Assembly (NCBI GenBank): GCA_045106295.1
Contig: JBGCEI010000083.1
Span: 1-36,437, forward strand
Reading direction: 5' to 3'
DNA: 36,437 bases
Source: WTJX01 sp045106295
Lineage (GTDB): Bacteria; Bacteroidota; Bacteroidia; Cytophagales; JAAEPT01
Part shown: positions 33,011 to 36,437 of the stretch, piece by piece
Numbering within the stretch: position 1 is the first letter of the stretch
How the letters are laid out: the number at the start of each line of letters is the position of its first letter
The notes under the pieces: generated by a model
Databases searched by the model: none
What the model saw: only the letters and a program-made list of their open reading frames with translations
What the model was told of the DNA's origin: nothing
Position numbers and translations under genes: made by a program

Positions 33011-33264
33011 GATAAACAGAACTGTTTCAAAAACAACTCTTTGTTGCTACTACTGGTAAGCTTTTCTTTGGAAAGTGAACCCGTTTTATCCATTAGAAAA
33101 TCTATCCGTGACTAACTCTCTGCATACCAGTCGCTTTGCTAAGTTTTTTGATAGTTAGCCCCTCATTACGAAATTCTAACGCATAGTCTAGGTTAAAAAT
33201 TGTTTTCTTACAATTCCTTACTGGTTATTTACCTTTTATACTTTTTTAAGTTTACTTTTAGCAC
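33011..33264. other. Gap before the propeller sensor, with a possible gene remnant
   Basis: No intact gene. On the minus strand a short open stretch at 33102-33224 reads like a helix-turn-helix (see its own entry), and a second frame is open from about 33103 down into the terminator. On the plus strand TACTTTTA lies at about 33255-33262, just before the sensor's ATG, but it has no -33 box. Confidence 0.4.
33102..33224 (-). pseudogene. Possible remnant of a helix-turn-helix protein (recombinase or transposase type)
   Basis: A 40-codon open stretch with no start codon of its own, ending in TAG, containing LDYALEFRNEGLTIKKLSK followed by ATGMQ. The pattern A-L-E-F-R-x-E-G-L-T-I-K-K-L-S-K-A-T-G is like the short helix-turn-helix found in resolvases and transposases. 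It may be a decayed insertion, but the stretch is short and could be chance. Confidence 0.25.
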
Positions 33265-36200
33265 ATGAAAAACGTAATATTCATTAAACTCTTGTTCCTA
33301 CTTAGTTTAAGTATCTCCTTTTCTGCTTCTATTTCGAATGAACTAGAGGGAATAGAAGTGAAGGTCTATACCCAAGGGGATGGGTTAAGTTACAAAAGGG
33401 TATTAGATGTAGTGCAAGATGAAAAAGGGTTTATCTGGATTGCTACCCATTACGGTCTGAATAAGTTTGATGGCCATACCTTTACACAATTTCACCCTGA
33501 GAAAAACAACCCAAACACACCTTTGAGTAATGATATCAATGCGCTTGTTTTTGATGAAAAGGGTATCTTGTATATGAGTCAATACAACACTGGCTTAAGT
33601 TCCCTTAATCTTAAAACGGGGGAATTTACCCACTTAGTTACGCTAGACAAGCTACATGGTCTGCCTAAAAAAGCGCTATCTACTTATAGAATTGAATTTG
33701 CTAATAATAGAGTCTGGTTAAGTGGTGCAAATGGGGTTTATTCTTATCATACAAAAACTAAAGAGATAAATTATTATTCAAAAGCAACATATGATAAGGA
33801 CAACAGTATTCTGGTAGATTTAACACCTAAAAACCTTGAAAAAGATTTAGACGGAAACCTATGGGCTCGTATGAATGCAGCTATTTTCAGATACGATTCA
33901 GAGAAAGACAATTTTATAGGATATGAGATACGTGAAATAGCGAAAAAAAATAGTCAAGACATGACTGATAAATATAAAATTACTACTAGTGGATCATCTG
34001 TAATTTTATTAAAAGACAAAACACCCTATCTCTTGAATTTCGATAACCAATTAGCTCAAAAAAGTAATCTAAGAGGAATAACAACATGGAATAATACATT
34101 ATGGGAAAGTACTAATGGAGGTTTATTTACCTCAACATTAAAAAAGGTTACTTATCTAGATCTTAAAAAATATTTCCAAATTCAAACGGATTTCGTATTT
34201 GATAATACACTCATTGATAAAGAAAACAACCTTTGGATTAGTTCTGACTTTGGTTTAGTGAAGTTAACTAAAAAAGAAAGCCCAATAAACTACCTCTTCA
34301 CGGAATCTATCTCTGACATAAAGTATAAGTACATATCAAGTATTTCACAACTAGATTCCAACTTACTATTTAGCATTAATGAAACATTTTATAATCAAGG
34401 GAGAATCATTAACTCATTGTCTGATAATTCTCAAGTAACGTATAAGTCACAATATAAAATTTGTGATGATCAATCAAGCTTAATATGGATTTGTAAAAAC
34501 AATAAAGTGTATGAATATATCTCCTCAACTGAAAACATGCGGCAAATTAAAAATATATCTCCTTCAACGCTAATAGAATTTGATCACTACAGAAAATTAT
34601 TGTGGGTGTTCTCAGGAAAAAAAAAATAATAGCGTACGACCCCTACAATGAGTATAAACTAAAGTATACAATAGACTATAATATATCAGTTGGTTTTGAG
34701 AATATTCTTTTTGATAAAAAAGGAGATGTATGGATTTCGAATAGCATTATAGGAACTATAAGGTATACACCCGAAACTAATTCATATAAAAAGATAATGA
34801 CTGACATCCCTCTTTCCGATGGAGCCAGGTATGTATTAAGTAGTACTCAAATATCTGATTCAAAAATTGCTTTTGGAACACGTGACGGTTTAATCATTTA
34901 TAATACCTTACATGATACATATAATCTTTATCAAAAAAAGGATGGCTTGATCAATACAATTATTGGAGAACTAGTCTTGGGTAAATACGGTCAATTGTGG
35001 TTTTTTTCTGAGTGGGGTATATCCAAGTTTGATATCAATAATAAGAAATTCTACAACCTACATAAAACACAAAACTTATTTAGTTCGAGCGTCTTTATGA
35101 AGGCTATTTATAATAAAGTACAACACTCTATTTATTTTACCTCCTTGAGAGGGCTTGGGAAGATTGACTTAGCAACACTTGAAAAAAAAGAAAAAGAGCG
35201 TATGTTTTTTCAATTTACAGATGTAACGCTAGATGGTAAAAGAATATCTTCAATAGAGAGTAACAAGGTGATTTCATCCGAACTACCTTATGTTTCCAAT
35301 ATAACGATACCTGGAAATATAAAGGATGTAAAAATAAATTTCTCCAAGAATACCTTTACTACTAATAAAACGATTTATCGGCATAAACTAGTAGGCTTTG
35401 ATAAAAAATGGATAAATACGGCTCATAATCCAGAAGCTACGTATTCTTTTTTACCAAAAGGCAACTATTATTTACATGTTCAATATACAAAAAGCAATGG
35501 AGAGTGGTCAAAAGAAGAGCCATTTATAAAAGTAAAAGTATTACCGCCCTTTTGGCAGTCTTCATTAGCAATTATTATTTATTCCTTACTCGTTGCGCTT
35601 ATTCTTTTGTACATCGTATATTCTATTTATCTCACAAAAAAAAGGGTCAAGTCTAAAAGAAAAGAGTATTTAGCTCAAGAACATGAAAATAAAGTTTTTA
35701 GATTAAAGGAACGGCTTCACAAAGATGCCTTACTTAAAGGGGGCACTTTTTTTGAACGAATAAGAAATGAATCCATCTCTACCGATTTAGAAAAAGAAAT
35801 AATTAAAATGGAAAACAGTACCTCAAGAATACTAAATGAGCGGTTAACTACAAATGAAGACCTCTTTGAACTCAATACAAGAAATATAAGTTTCTTAGAA
35901 ATCGCAAAAAGAGCGTTTAACAACTTTAAAGACCTTGCGTCATTGAATAAGATAAAATATCAATTTATAGAATATGATATTCCAGTAACATCAATTGCTG
36001 ATCAAGAACTGGTTTATGAAATATATTCAGGAATACTTTCTATTGTCTTTAAATACATGGATGAAGGAAATAATATCACTGTCACAATAGCTAACACAAT
36101 TAGTAAAAATGAAAAGGAGATTATTCAATTGACTATCGATGATAATTCTAAAGGCTTTCCTCTCACAGTAAAAAATCAATTATACTCTTCGTCTAACTCT

Positions 36201-36314
36201 AATCAAGACGAATTCAGAATACAGATTCTTAGAGAAATGATACGTGCTCACCATGGTAAGTTAGAAATATCATCTAATAAGTTGGGGGGAAATCACCAGG
36301 GCAATCGCCTTTAA
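33265..36314 (+). pseudogene. Propeller-type sensor (hybrid two-component family) split by a frameshift, with degenerate kinase domain
   Basis: Two frames make one protein of about 1018 residues: 33265-34629 (454 residues) and a continuation in another frame from about 34617 to 36314. They join across a run of ten A (34617-34626); eleven or eight A would restore WVFSGKKKIIAYDPYNEY. Order: signal peptide (1-22), two-component propeller repeats (GLSYKRVLDVVQDEKGFIWIATHYGLNKFDG...), a Y_Y_Y domain (HKLVGFDKKWINTAHNPEATYSFLPKGNYYLHV), a membrane helix (SLAIIIYSLLVALILLYIVY), then a histidine-kinase-like part. The kinase lacks the phospho-accepting His (RIRNES instead of ISHEFR), the N-box Asn (LSIVFKYM) and a proper G-box (DDNSKGF). 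No receiver or AraC domain follows. It may be a pseudogene, a slippage-dependent gene or contain a sequencing error. Confidence 0.75.
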
Positions 36315-36437
36315 AATTTGCTAAGTATTGAAAATTGCATTATTTTTATTGTGTAGTTGATTCACACCGAGTCTGCATTAAAAAAAAATGCATTTCTCAA
36401 AATCAACAGAAAAAATTTCCCAGAGTTTCTCTTCTCA
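36315..36437. other. Non-coding tail of the window
   Basis: 123 bases without an open frame. A small inverted sequence TGCATT/AATGCA around an A-run lies at about 36374-36393; it has no T-run after it, so it is a poor terminator candidate. Confidence 0.4.

Noticed and set aside
34602..36314. A separate gene starting with GTG at 34602
   Set aside because: Its first residues are the frameshifted reading of the preceding propeller gene; sequence after the A-run continues the propeller blades, so it is the second half of one gene.
1..36437. CRISPR arrays, tRNA or rRNA genes, intact insertion sequences, prophage
   Set aside because: No regularly spaced repeats, no tRNA-like TTCGA-containing cloverleaf and no transposase or phage gene was seen on reading both strands; a tRNAscan or ISfinder search was not possible.

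Overview
The window looks like chromosomal DNA from an A+T-rich member of the Bacteroidota, most likely a free-living, aerobic, Cytophagales-like bacterium. The evidence is a PorZ-type component of the type IX secretion system with a C-terminal sorting domain, a DUF4270 lipoprotein beside glmS, a PycTM-type (DUF5706) membrane protein, a propeller sensor of the hybrid two-component type, and promoters of the form TTG-N19-TAnnTTTG. Nearly all of it is ordinary chromosome. I see no intact transposon, prophage, CRISPR array, tRNA or rRNA.

Layout. Positions 1-1395 hold the 3' part of zwf (glucose-6-phosphate dehydrogenase). Positions 1433-4348 (minus) hold porZ followed directly by recO. Positions 4575-6565 hold a membrane-anchored metallo-beta-lactamase-fold hydrolase and an SdiA-regulated-type lipoprotein. 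Positions 6648-11434 hold a very large exported protein (calcineurin-type phosphatase, a middle part with kinase-like motifs, and an Omp85-like barrel), whose stop overlaps the start of an HD-domain/PycTM membrane protein. A short GntR/YtrA regulator (minus), an OmpA-type lipoprotein and tag (3-methyladenine glycosylase) follow. Positions 13606-17958 (minus) are a cell-envelope cluster: a half-length, active-site-less starch-synthase-like protein, a DUF4270 lipoprotein, glmS and a RidA protein. Divergent from it is panC, followed by a hairpin-rich repeat region and a thioesterase-nnr pair. Positions 21526-26201 are a cytochrome c maturation operon (ccmB, ccmC, ccmD-like, ccmE, ccmF). Positions 26210-32057 (minus) hold an RND/MMPL transporter overlapping ileS. 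A glycine-zipper OmpA lipoprotein ends at a strong terminator. The window closes with a frameshifted propeller sensor whose kinase domain lacks its usual catalytic residues.

The points most worth following are the phosphatase/kinase-like/Omp85 fusion and its coupling to the HD-PycTM gene, the half-length GT5 protein without its donor-binding lysine, the cysteine-type CcmE in a Ccm cluster without ccmA, and the decaying or slippage-dependent sensor gene. No complete new defence or secretion system can be shown from this window alone. All family calls rest on reading the translated sequence by eye; no database search was run.
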